Source: Exiguobacterium aestuarii
GTDB lineage: Bacteria > Bacillota > Bacilli > Exiguobacteriales > Exiguobacteriaceae
DNA length: 64,000 nucleotides
Assembly: GCF_020171655.1 (NCBI RefSeq)
Contig: NZ_JAIVAC010000001.1
Span: 620,001 to 684,000 of the forward strand
Direction of reading: 5' to 3'
The position numbers and the translations under genes are program-made. Shown piece after piece: positions 8,598 to 16,003 of this stretch. The notes under the pieces were generated by a model. That model was not told the origin of the DNA. It worked only from the letters and a program-made list of their open reading frames with translations, and did no database searches. The first letter of the stretch is position 1; each line of letters starts with the position of its first letter.

Positions 8598-9056
8598 ATG
8601 AAGAAAAAAACATTTGATGAACTGACAACATTGGAATTGTATCGCTTACTGGCGCTACGGACTGAGATTTTCGTCGTCGAACAGAACTGTCCGTATCAAG
8701 AAATCGATGGAAAAGATGAACAAGCCATCCATTATTGGATCGAAGAAGATGGAGAGATTGTCTCTGGGCTTCGTGTTTTGACGGAAGCCTCTCCAGTCGC
8801 CATCGGACGTGTCGTCACGAAAGCGACGCATCGAGGGAAAGGTCATTCTCGTAAGCTGATGGAAGCTGCAATTAAGGATTTTGGTCATGAGACGCTCTAT
8901 CTGCAAGCTCAGACATATGTGGAACCTTTTTATGCCTCGTTTGGCTTCAAACGGACAAGTGATGTGTATCAAGAAGATAGTATTCCACACGTCGATATGT
9001 TACGAGAATCAACGAATCCCGCTAGTACCGTTTCCGAATCGTTCATGTTAGAATGA
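8598..9056 (+). CDS. GNAT acetyltransferase, ElaA family
   Basis: The 152-residue N-acetyltransferase has ElaA landmarks: FDELTTLELYRLLALRTEIFVVEQNCPYQEID, IGRVVTKATHRGKGHSRKLM (acetyl-CoA loop R-x-x-G-x-x) and YVEPFYASFGFKR near the C-terminus. ATG 8598 follows AGGGGGATATTG; the upstream in-frame ATG 8580 lies inside the desaturase gene without a ribosome site. It probably shares a transcript with the desaturase. The acyl acceptor is unknown for the family. Confidence 0.85.
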   Translation: MKKKTFDELTTLELYRLLALRTEIFVVEQNCPYQEIDGKDEQAIHYWIEEDGEIVSGLRVLTEASPVAIGRVVTKATHRGKGHSRKLMEAAIKDFGHETLYLQAQTYVEPFYASFGFKRTSDVYQEDSIPHVDMLRESTNPASTVSESFMLE

Positions 9057-9114
9057 GAAAGAACATTCACGTGCCTTTGAGCACGATTACATCATAGACA
9101 TAAAGGGGTTTACA

Positions 9115-9546
9115 ATGGTGACCGATCAACAAGTAATTGCAAAAGCAAGAGAATTGGCAGACGTATTAGCACAAACACCAGAAGTGGCGCGTTTCAAAGA
9201 AGCGGAAGCGAAAGTGAACGGAAGTGACCGCGTACAGACGTTGATTAAACGAATCAAATTCTTACAAAAAGAAGCCGTCAACTGTAAGCACTACGGCAAG
9301 ACGGAAGCACTTGCGAAAGTCGAGCAGAAGATTGATAAAGCGATGGAAGAACTCGATTCAATCCCGGTCGTTCAAGCGTTCCAGGAGACACAAGTCGAAG
9401 TGAACGATTTGCTTCAATACGTGACGGTCACGCTCGCGAACTCCGTGACGGATCGCATCATCGAATCGACGGACGGAGACGTCCTTGCAGGGAAGACAGG
9501 GAGCGGCATGGCGGCTGAACAAGCACGCGGCGGCTGCGGATACTAA
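9115..9546 (+). CDS. ricA: RicA (YmcA) family regulator of RNA processing
   Basis: The 143-residue, mainly helical protein of the YlbF/YmcA family (VIAKARELADVLAQTPEVARFKEAE, then AVNCKHYGKTEAL). In Bacillus subtilis RicA works with RicF and RicT in a complex bearing iron-sulfur clusters that supports RNase Y maturation of transcripts, competence and biofilm. The C-terminal GGCGY and the internal Cys are candidate ligands. Start ATG 9115 follows AAAGGGG. Position just before mutS-mutL matches the Bacillus order, except that no cotE lies between, in line with a non-spore-former. Confidence 0.85.
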   Translation: MVTDQQVIAKARELADVLAQTPEVARFKEAEAKVNGSDRVQTLIKRIKFLQKEAVNCKHYGKTEALAKVEQKIDKAMEELDSIPVVQAFQETQVEVNDLLQYVTVTLANSVTDRIIESTDGDVLAGKTGSGMAAEQARGGCGY

Positions 9547-9599
9547 AACGACACAGCTGGCCGATGGTCAGCTGTTGTACTTTCTAGAGGTGAATTAAC

Positions 9600-12128
9600 A
9601 TGCAAGAAGTCCATCAGACACCAATGATGAAACAATATTTCTCAATCAAGGCAGACTATCCGGACGCCTTTTTATTCTATCGACTCGGTGACTTTTACGA
9701 GTTGTTTTTTGAAGATGCACAAATTGTCGCGAAAGAGTTAGAGCTCACGCTCACTTCTAAAAATGGGAAACAGGCTGAGCATCCGATTCCCATGTGTGGT
9801 GTCCCACACCATTCAGCGGCAATCTACATCGAACAGTTGATCGAAAAAGGTTTTAACGTCGCCATCTGTGAACAGACGGAGGATCCGAAGGCAACGAAAG
9901 GGCTCGTGAAACGGGAAGTCATTCAAGTGATCACGCCAGGTACATACATGGCATCACTCAGCGAAAAAGAGAACCGTTATCTCGTTGCCATCTCGGACGT
10001 CGCGGGACGTTTTGGGATTGCTCGAGGTGACGTGACGACGGGGGAATCGTGGCTGACGACGCTCTCGTCAGAAGAAGCCGTCTTACGAGAAATCGAAGGA
10101 TTGCTTCCGAACGAGGTCATCGTTGAGGATGAACGACTCGCTGACTTGTTAAAACAGACCGGCATTCCTCTCTCGATTCAAGTGGACAAGCGGGAGAGTC
10201 CACTCGCACAAGGTGCGAAAGACGAGGCGCAGCGCTCGGCATTTGAGTTGCTGTTCGCCTATCTCACGAAAACACAGAAGCGTTCGCTCGATCACTTGCA
10301 ACCGGCTGTCGCCTATGAGGTCGAACAGCATATGCAGCTCGACGCCAATACGGCCAGAAACCTTGAACTGTTTCGTTCCGCTCGTTCGGGAGAACGGAAA
10401 GGGTCACTCCTTTCACTACTTGATGAGACGACGACGGCAATGGGTGGTCGTTTGTTGAAACGCTGGCTTGAACAGCCGCTCTATACAGAACAAGGCATCA
10501 AAGAGCGACAGGACGCCGTCGAAAACTTAGTGGACGACTTCATGTTGCGCGATCAACTACAGGAAGAGTTGAAGCGAGTCTATGACATCGAACGCCTTGT
10601 CGCTAAAGTTGGGTATGGGACAGCGAATGCGCGAGATCTCGTCCAACTTCGCGACACGCTCGAGCGGATGCCTTCTGTCCGGTCACTCTTACAAACAGTG
10701 AAAGCGGATCGCTTGCAGCAAATTGAACAGAATCTCGACTCGTTCGAGACGTTGAGTGAACAGCTCCGGACTGCACTCGTCGACTCACCCCCGATTTCGA
10801 CGAAAGAAGGCGGGATGATTCGTCACGGGTATTCAGAAGAGCTCGATGAACTGCTAGAAGCGAAAGCGAACGGGAAATCGTGGATTGCCAACCTCGAACA
10901 ACAGGAACGTATCGCAACCGGCATCAAGTCGTTGAAAGTCGGTTATAACCGCGTATTTGGTTACTACTTGGAAGTGACGAAGGCGAATGCGAAGTTGCTC
11001 GAAGAAGGGCGTTATGAGCGGAAACAGACATTGACGAATGCGGAACGATACATTACGCCTGAGCTAAAAGAGAAAGAAGCCCTCATCTTAGGAGCGGAAG
11101 AGAAGAGCTGTACGCTCGAATATGACTTGTTTGTCGCACTTCGAGAAGAAGTGAAGACGTACACGAAGGCTCTTCAGCAATTGGCCCGTTCACTCAGTGA
11201 GTTGGATGTGCTCCTCGCCCTTGCCGTTGTAGCGGAAAGACGAGAATATGTACGCCCGAAAACTACATCGCACGTACAAATCGAACGCGGCCGTCACCCT
11301 GTCATTGAGACGGTCTTGCCGCGAGGTGAGTATGTCGCTAATGACTTGACACTTGACGACACACGTCAAATGTTACTCATCACCGGACCGAACATGTCCG
11401 GTAAATCGACGTATATGCGTCAGTTTGCGTTGATTGCGATCCTTCATCAAATCGGTTCATTCGTCCCGGCAGAAGCAGCGGAACTCCCGCTCTTTGACCG
11501 CATCTTTACACGGATCGGTGCGGCGGACGATTTGGTGAGCGGACAGTCGACGTTCATGGTCGAGATGACCGAGACGCGACAAGCCGTCACAGAGGCGACG
11601 AGCAATAGTCTGATTCTATTGGATGAGATTGGTCGAGGGACGTCAACGTATGATGGGATGGCACTTGCACAGGCAATTGTCGAGTATATTGCCTCAACAA
11701 TCGGAGCGAAGACACTCTTCTCGACGCACTATCATGAACTGACGGTGCTCGAGGATTCGATTCCGACACTTGAGAATGTTCATGTTCGGGCGATTGAGCG
11801 GGATGGGCGTGTCGTCTTCCTCCATGAAGTGCATCCAGGACGTGCGGATAAATCGTATGGGATTCACGTGGCGGAATTGGCCGAACTCCCAGATTCATTG
11901 ATTGACCGGGCACGGACGATTCTGTCAGAACTCGAATCCGAAGCAACGAAACCTGCTTTGAACGAGCAAACCGCTCCACCTCAAGTGGAAGAAGTCAGTC
12001 AGTTGTCATTGTTCGAGTCGAATGACGCTGTTCGAGAACAGCTGCTCAAACTCGATCTATTGGCAATGAATCCAATCGAAGCGATGCAGGCGCTCTACGA
12101 ACTGCAACAGACCGCAAAGAAAGGGTGA
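9600..12128 (+). CDS. mutS: DNA mismatch repair protein MutS
   Basis: ATPase that recognises mispaired bases. The mismatch-wedge motif Phe-Tyr-Glu is at residues 32-34 ([11 protein letters not shown]). Walker [10 protein letters not shown] lies near residues 596-604, with [11 protein letters not shown] as Walker B and signature and STHYHELT as the switch. A C-terminal QLSLF at residues 801-805 fits the sliding-clamp-binding consensus, so clamp tethering is likely. The 842 residues are the usual length. GAGGTGAATTAAC precedes ATG 9600. Only four bases separate its stop from mutL. Confidence 0.98.
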   Translation: MQEVHQTPMMKQYFSIKADYPDAFLFYRLGDFYELFFEDAQIVAKELELTLTSKNGKQAEHPIPMCGVPHHSAAIYIEQLIEKGFNVAICEQTEDPKATKGLVKREVIQVITPGTYMASLSEKENRYLVAISDVAGRFGIARGDVTTGESWLTTLSSEEAVLREIEGLLPNEVIVEDERLADLLKQTGIPLSIQVDKRESPLAQGAKDEAQRSAFELLFAYLTKTQKRSLDHLQPAVAYEVEQHMQLDANTARNLELFRSARSGERKGSLLSLLDETTTAMGGRLLKRWLEQPLYTEQGIKERQDAVENLVDDFMLRDQLQEELKRVYDIERLVAKVGYGTANARDLVQLRDTLERMPSVRSLLQTVKADRLQQIEQNLDSFETLSEQLRTALVDSPPISTKEGGMIRHGYSEELDELLEAKANGKSWIANLEQQERIATGIKSLKVGYNRVFGYYLEVTKANAKLLEEGRYERKQTLTNAERYITPELKEKEALILGAEEKSCTLEYDLFVALREEVKTYTKALQQLARSLSELDVLLALAVVAERREYVRPKTTSHVQIERGRHPVIETVLPRGEYVANDLTLDDTRQMLLITGPNMSGKSTYMRQFALIAILHQIGSFVPAEAAELPLFDRIFTRIGAADDLVSGQSTFMVEMTETRQAVTEATSNSLILLDEIGRGTSTYDGMALAQAIVEYIASTIGAKTLFSTHYHELTVLEDSIPTLENVHVRAIERDGRVVFLHEVHPGRADKSYGIHVAELAELPDSLIDRARTILSELESEATKPALNEQTAPPQVEEVSQLSLFESNDAVREQLLKLDLLAMNPIEAMQALYELQQTAKKG

Positions 12129-12132
12129 GTCG

Positions 12133-13950
12133 ATGGGAATCATTCGAGAGTTACCGGAACAACTCGCGAACCGAATCGCAGCAGGGGAGGTCGTCGAACG
12201 ACCGGCTTCCGTCGTCAAAGAATTAGTCGAGAATGCGATTGATGCGGGAGCGACGAAAGTGGACGTCGACTTACAAGAGGCGGGCATTCGTCTCATCAAA
12301 GTGCGTGACAACGGACACGGGTTCCATGAAGAAGATGCAGCACGAGCCTTCTTACGACATGCGACGAGTAAAATCCGGGACGAGCATGACTTGTTTCGTA
12401 TTCGGACGCTCGGTTTCCGTGGTGAGGCACTCGCCTCGATTGCGTCGGTCAGTCACGTCTCGTTGAAGTCAAAACGAGCAGATGAAGACGGTTTTGAGAT
12501 GACGCTTGAAGGCGGTGTCGTAAAGGAGACGAATCCAGCGGCGACGAACGTCGGGACCGAAATCGCGGTCAGTCAGCTCTTCTTCAATACACCGGCACGG
12601 CTGAAATATTTGAAGACATCGGCGACGGAACTCGCGAGCATTACCGACACGTTGAACCGTTTGGCACTGTCTCATCCAGAGATTCGCTTCACCGTCTTTC
12701 ATGAAGAGAAAGAACTGTTGCGAACGAACGGGAATGGAGACTTGAAGCAAGTCATGCTCGCCATCTATGGTCGCCAAGTCGCCGCACAAATCGTCACGGC
12801 CTCGAGTAAAACGAACGACTATACACTGAGCGCGCATCTCGTGCGCCCGGAAGTGACCCGTTCGAACAAACAATACGTGACCCTCATCTTAAATGGCCGA
12901 AGCATCAAGAACTTTGCACTGACACAAAGCGTGCTTGAAGGCTATCATACGCTCTTACCGATCGGTCGCTATCCGATTGCCGTGCTCGAAGTGAAGATGG
13001 ACCCGATGTTGATTGACGTGAACGTCCATCCGACGAAACGTGAAGTGCGCTTGTCGAAAGAAAAAGAATTATGTCAGCTCATTCGAGAGACCGTTCAATT
13101 GACGCTCCGTGAGCAACGTCTTATTCCGTCTGTGAAACAAGAGCCAAAACCAAAACGAGAGACACCGTCCGAACAGTCGAAACTCGACTTTTCGATGGAA
13201 CCGCAACCTAAACAAGTAGACACGGTCGAGTGGAATTATCCGATTCCTCGGGAACGAAAAGAGTCGATCACGTCTCCTTCCCAATGGAATCCGGCGCCGC
13301 TCGTTCACGAACCAGAGCCAGAGATGCTCCAGGCAGAACAGGTTGAGGAAACCGATCGTCAGTCCGAACGTCTTCCGGCGCTAGATGTTATCGGACAACT
13401 GCATTCAAGTTATATCATCTGTGGAGCGGAAGACGGGATGTACGTGATGGATCAACATGCTGCCCAGGAACGCATCAAGTATGAATTGTTTTATGAGCAG
13501 TTAGGACGTCCAGAAAAAGAGTATCAACTCCTGTTGATTCCGTTGACGTTGGAGTTCACACAGGAAGAGACGCTCGCCATCGAAGAAGTGCTCTCCCTTC
13601 TAGCGGAAGCTGGTATCACGTTAGAACCGTTTGGGGGAAACACGTTCCTCGTGCGCGAGATTCCGACATGGTATCCGCAACATGACTTAGAGGGTACAAT
13701 TCGTGATCTAGTGGAGATGGCGATTCAACAACGTTCGATTGACATCGCGAAATATCGTGAGGAAGCATCAATCCTCATGGCGTGTAAACGATCGATTAAA
13801 GCGAATCATCCTCTCAATATGGACATGATGCGACAATTGATTGATGATTTAGGTCGTACGACGTCTCCATTCACTTGTCCGCACGGTCGCCCGATTCTCG
13901 TGAAGTGGAGCACGTACGAACTCGAGAAGTTGTTTAAACGCGTCATGTAA
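12133..13950 (+). CDS. mutL: DNA mismatch repair endonuclease MutL
   Basis: The 605-residue partner of MutS has an N-terminal GHKL ATPase with VVKELVENAIDAGA, VRDNGHGF, TLGFRGEALASIASVS and the FFNTPAR loop. The C-terminal endonuclease half carries DQHAAQERIKYE at 440-451, ACKRSIKA near 550 and CPHGRP near 582, so this is a nicking MutL of the type found where MutH is absent. QLLLIP at 465-470 matches the clamp-binding QxxLxP seen in Gram-positive MutL. A charged linker of about 100 residues joins the two halves. It is coupled to mutS. Confidence 0.98.
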   Translation: MGIIRELPEQLANRIAAGEVVERPASVVKELVENAIDAGATKVDVDLQEAGIRLIKVRDNGHGFHEEDAARAFLRHATSKIRDEHDLFRIRTLGFRGEALASIASVSHVSLKSKRADEDGFEMTLEGGVVKETNPAATNVGTEIAVSQLFFNTPARLKYLKTSATELASITDTLNRLALSHPEIRFTVFHEEKELLRTNGNGDLKQVMLAIYGRQVAAQIVTASSKTNDYTLSAHLVRPEVTRSNKQYVTLILNGRSIKNFALTQSVLEGYHTLLPIGRYPIAVLEVKMDPMLIDVNVHPTKREVRLSKEKELCQLIRETVQLTLREQRLIPSVKQEPKPKRETPSEQSKLDFSMEPQPKQVDTVEWNYPIPRERKESITSPSQWNPAPLVHEPEPEMLQAEQVEETDRQSERLPALDVIGQLHSSYIICGAEDGMYVMDQHAAQERIKYELFYEQLGRPEKEYQLLLIPLTLEFTQEETLAIEEVLSLLAEAGITLEPFGGNTFLVREIPTWYPQHDLEGTIRDLVEMAIQQRSIDIAKYREEASILMACKRSIKANHPLNMDMMRQLIDDLGRTTSPFTCPHGRPILVKWSTYELEKLFKRVM

Positions 13951-13983
13951 TCGTCTTGTTACTTTGTTTTAATACGATGTAAC

Positions 13984-14009
13984 GTTTATTTACAAGTCCT
14001 CATGGGAAA
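13984..14009 (+). promoter_or_regulatory. Sigma-B-type promoter of the L25/Ctc gene
   Basis: GTTTAT (13984-13989), a 14-base spacer and GGGAAA (14004-14009) match the sigma-B consensus GTTTAA-N12-15-GGGWAW at 11 of 12 positions. The predicted start is near 14016, exactly where the folded leader begins. The Bacillus subtilis ctc gene is a classical sigma-B gene, which supports the call. Confidence 0.7.
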
Positions 14010-14017
14010 ACTATACA

Positions 14018-14085
14018 CATGTCACTCAACGCATCGAGGTTGAGAGGTGGCTTTTTCACTGCCTCACCCTCAAGATGTCGACATG
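14018..14085 (+). promoter_or_regulatory. Structured 5' leader of the L25/Ctc mRNA
   Basis: Nested complementary segments can fold into one long hairpin: CATGTC (14018) with GACATG (14080), CATC (14032) with GATG (14074), TTGAG (14040) with CTCAA (14069), and GGTG (14046) with CACC (14065), capped by a T-rich loop at 14052-14060. No T run follows, so it is not a simple terminator. The ribosome site (14102-14107) lies outside the fold. A regulatory or stabilising leader is possible. Confidence 0.5.
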
Positions 14086-14115
14086 AAATGTATATCCATG
14101 TAGGAGGAAAAGAAA

Positions 14116-14769
14116 ATGACGAACAAACTTCAAGTATCAAAACGAGAATTACGCCCACGGTCACTACGCACGAAGTTGCGTAACGAAGGAAAAGCGTTAG
14201 GAGTTGTCTATGGTTATAAAGTAGATAGCACACCAATCGTGTTTGACGAGATGGACCTTCGTAAAATTCTTCGAGACCACGGTGACAACGCCTTGATTGA
14301 ACTCCATTTCGATGGAAACAAGATCAACACGCTCGTGCACGGATCAGAAACAGATCCGTTCACAAACTTCTATCAGCACGTCGAATTTATGGCTGTGAAG
14401 ATGGATGAAGAGACAGAAGTAGAAGCGGATATTGCCCTCGTCGGCGACGCGAAAGGCGTCAAAGAAGGCGGATATCTCGCTCAGTCGCTCTATAAAGTAA
14501 CGGTTTCTGCGACACCTGCCAACATCCCTGAACGCATCGAACTTGACGTGTCAGACCTCGAAATCGGTGACTCGGTGACAGTAGCGGATCTTCCAGAAGA
14601 CAAATCGTACACGATTGTCTCTGAACCAGATATGCACATCGCCTCTGTGAATGAGCCGGTTGCTGAGGAAGAGGAAGAAACGACTGAATCAGAGGAAGGT
14701 TCTACTGAGGAAGAAGCTTCTGAAGGATCTTCTGAAGAAACAGAAGAATCGACTGAGGATAAAGAATAA
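14116..14769 (+). CDS. ctc: Ribosomal protein bL25, long Ctc (general stress) form
   Basis: The 217-residue protein has an N-terminal 5S-rRNA-binding L25 domain ([25 protein letters not shown]) to about residue 95, then the beta-rich TL5/Ctc domain, and a strongly acidic Glu/Ser tail from about residue 175. It binds 5S rRNA in the large subunit and in Bacillus is induced by stress. TAGGAGGAAAAGAAA precedes ATG 14116. The sigma-B-like promoter and leader upstream suggest stress control here too. Single-gene unit with its own terminator. Confidence 0.93.
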   Translation: MTNKLQVSKRELRPRSLRTKLRNEGKALGVVYGYKVDSTPIVFDEMDLRKILRDHGDNALIELHFDGNKINTLVHGSETDPFTNFYQHVEFMAVKMDEETEVEADIALVGDAKGVKEGGYLAQSLYKVTVSATPANIPERIELDVSDLEIGDSVTVADLPEDKSYTIVSEPDMHIASVNEPVAEEEEETTESEEGSTEEEASEGSSEETEESTEDKE

Positions 14770-14780
14770 TTGTAGAGAAC

Positions 14781-14807
14781 GTGCTTCGAGAAATCGAAGC
14801 ACTTTTT
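14781..14807 (+). terminator. Terminator after ctc
   Basis: GTGCTTCGA and TCGAAGCAC form a perfect 9-bp stem around a GAAA tetraloop (14790-14793), followed by five T. Confidence 0.92.
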
Positions 14808-14808
14808 C

Positions 14809-14820
14809 TTTGTCACAAAT
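14809..14820. repeat. 12-bp motif TTTGTCACAAAT, copy 1
   Basis: Near-palindromic 12-mer directly after the ctc terminator, about 150 bases before the FNT gene. An identical copy is at 15819-15830. The TTTGT/ACAAA arms with a single central base suggest a protein-binding site. Confidence 0.4.
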
Positions 14821-14824
14821 CCGC

Positions 14825-14847
14825 CACATGTAAACGATTACGATGTG
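14825..14847. promoter_or_regulatory. Inverted repeat upstream of the FNT gene
   Basis: CACAT-GTAA (14825-14833) mirrors TTAC-G-ATGTG (14838-14847) across ACGA, a 9+9 inverted repeat with one extra G. It lies within the 200-base gap between ctc and the channel gene and may be an operator. No T run follows. Confidence 0.35.
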
Positions 14848-14972
14848 AACACTCTGTCAATTCCTTCTAGAGGTGATTGCCAACAGAGACTGTACAGTTT
14901 ATATTGTTAATGATTTCACATATTAGAACTGATACTTTCCTATTTAATTATTCAGAAAGAAGGGTTTGTGAC

Positions 14973-15812
14973 ATGGCATCAATGGAAATCCATGCACTCG
15001 AATCATTAAGGAAAAAAGCACAGGCTTCCTCGCAAATGATTCATTATCGTCCAATGGAATACTTTTTACGGGCAATGTTAGCCGGGATCTTTATCGGCTT
15101 TGCTTCAATCTTCACGTTGAAAGTCGTCAACGGTATGTATTTAGCGGACTCTCCGTTCACGACACTCATCGGGGGCTTCTCGTTCGGGATTGCGCTCGTT
15201 ATGATCATCTATGGGGGAGCCGAGTTGTTCACGGGGAATACGATGTATTTCACAACGTCGACACTTCGCGGTTACACGACGCTCAGCGACACGATGCTCG
15301 TTTGGTTACTCTGTTTCGTCGGGAACGCACTCGGGGGAATCCTATTCGCGTTACTACTTGCACCGACTGGTGTCATTCAAGAACTTGGGATGAACAACTG
15401 GCTGTTCTCAGTCGTCGAGGGGAAAATGCATCACACGACGGTCGAAATTTTCTTCCGCGCCATCTTCTGTAACTGGATGGTCTGTCTCGCCATTTTCTTA
15501 CCGAAACAAATGAAAAATGAATTCGCTCAAATCTTCTCGATGATTTTCCTTGTTGCCGTCTTCTTCGCTTCAGGATTCGACCATGTTATCGCCAACTTCG
15601 TCTTGTTCGCCTTGACGCTCGTCGTTCCACACCCTGAGACGATCAGCATGGCAGGTGCAATCCACAACTTGATTCCTGCGACGTTCGGTAACATTATCGG
15701 CGGCGCCCTCTTCATGGGAGCCATCTATACATGGCTCAACTCAAAAGGTCTCCGTGAGGCACAAGAATTAGAGGAAGAAGTCGAATTAAAAGTCGTCAAA
15801 GCTGCTAAATAA
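14973..15812 (+). CDS. Formate/nitrite transporter (FNT) family channel
   Basis: The 279-residue pentameric-channel protein of the FocA/NirC family has six hydrophobic segments. GGAELFTGNTMYF and the second-half FCNWMVCLAIF are the two discontinuous-helix signatures. VFFASGFDHVIANF carries the pore His. ATG 14973 (MASMEIHAL) follows AGAAGGG; the longer frame from 14877 has no ribosome site. It lies just upstream of nrdDG, whose class III reductase can use formate as reductant in studied cases, so formate is a plausible solute. Nitrite cannot be excluded. Confidence 0.88.
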   Translation: MASMEIHALESLRKKAQASSQMIHYRPMEYFLRAMLAGIFIGFASIFTLKVVNGMYLADSPFTTLIGGFSFGIALVMIIYGGAELFTGNTMYFTTSTLRGYTTLSDTMLVWLLCFVGNALGGILFALLLAPTGVIQELGMNNWLFSVVEGKMHHTTVEIFFRAIFCNWMVCLAIFLPKQMKNEFAQIFSMIFLVAVFFASGFDHVIANFVLFALTLVVPHPETISMAGAIHNLIPATFGNIIGGALFMGAIYTWLNSKGLREAQELEEEVELKVVKAAK

Positions 15813-15818
15813 ATGACG

Positions 15819-15830
15819 TTTGTCACAAAT
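15819..15830. repeat. 12-bp motif TTTGTCACAAAT, copy 2
   Basis: Exact copy of 14809-14820, placed seven bases after the FNT stop. A related TGTCACAA is at 15892-15899, where GTCAC (15893) and GTGAC (15909) also make an inverted repeat with an 11-base spacer, in the nrdD promoter region. Confidence 0.4.
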
Positions 15831-15838
15831 AACGTTGG

Positions 15839-15870
15839 GCCTTGTCTTACCGAAGACGAGGCTCTTTTTT
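15839..15870 (+). terminator. Terminator after the FNT gene
   Basis: GCCTTGTCTT (15839-15848) pairs with AAGACGAGGC (15853-15862), with one G-U pair, loop ACCG and six T at 15865-15870. Confidence 0.9.
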
Positions 15871-15938
15871 GTCGTATGCTCACACGTAAACTGTCACAAT
15901 ATCGACTCGTGACCATCAAGAAAAATACGTGTCATAAT

Positions 15939-15989
15939 CTATATATAGGATTTTAAAAACGTTTGTGAATGTTTTTAATCCATATATAG
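15939..15989 (+). promoter_or_regulatory. Two tandem NrdR boxes before nrdDG
   Basis: Box 1, CTATATATAG at 15939-15948, matches the NrdR core CWATATATWG exactly. Box 2, CCATATATAG at 15980-15989, differs at one base and continues into GTG, the outer part of the ACACWATATATWGTGT consensus. The copies are 41 bp apart, about four helical turns, as expected for cooperative NrdR binding. Box 2 ends 14 bases before the start codon. Confidence 0.75.
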
Positions 15990-16003
15990 TGAGGTGATGG
16001 GTT

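Noticed and set aside
9553-9575. Inverted repeat between ricA and mutS (ACAGCTGGCC / GGTCAGCTGT)
   Set aside because: The 10-bp stem with a 3-base loop is real, but it is followed by TGTACTTTCTAG and not a T run, and mutS seems to depend on readthrough, so I do not call a terminator.
11587-11979. 130-codon minus-strand frame inside mutS
   Set aside because: It lies entirely over the conserved MutS ATPase region and has low-complexity Arg/His/Ser content.
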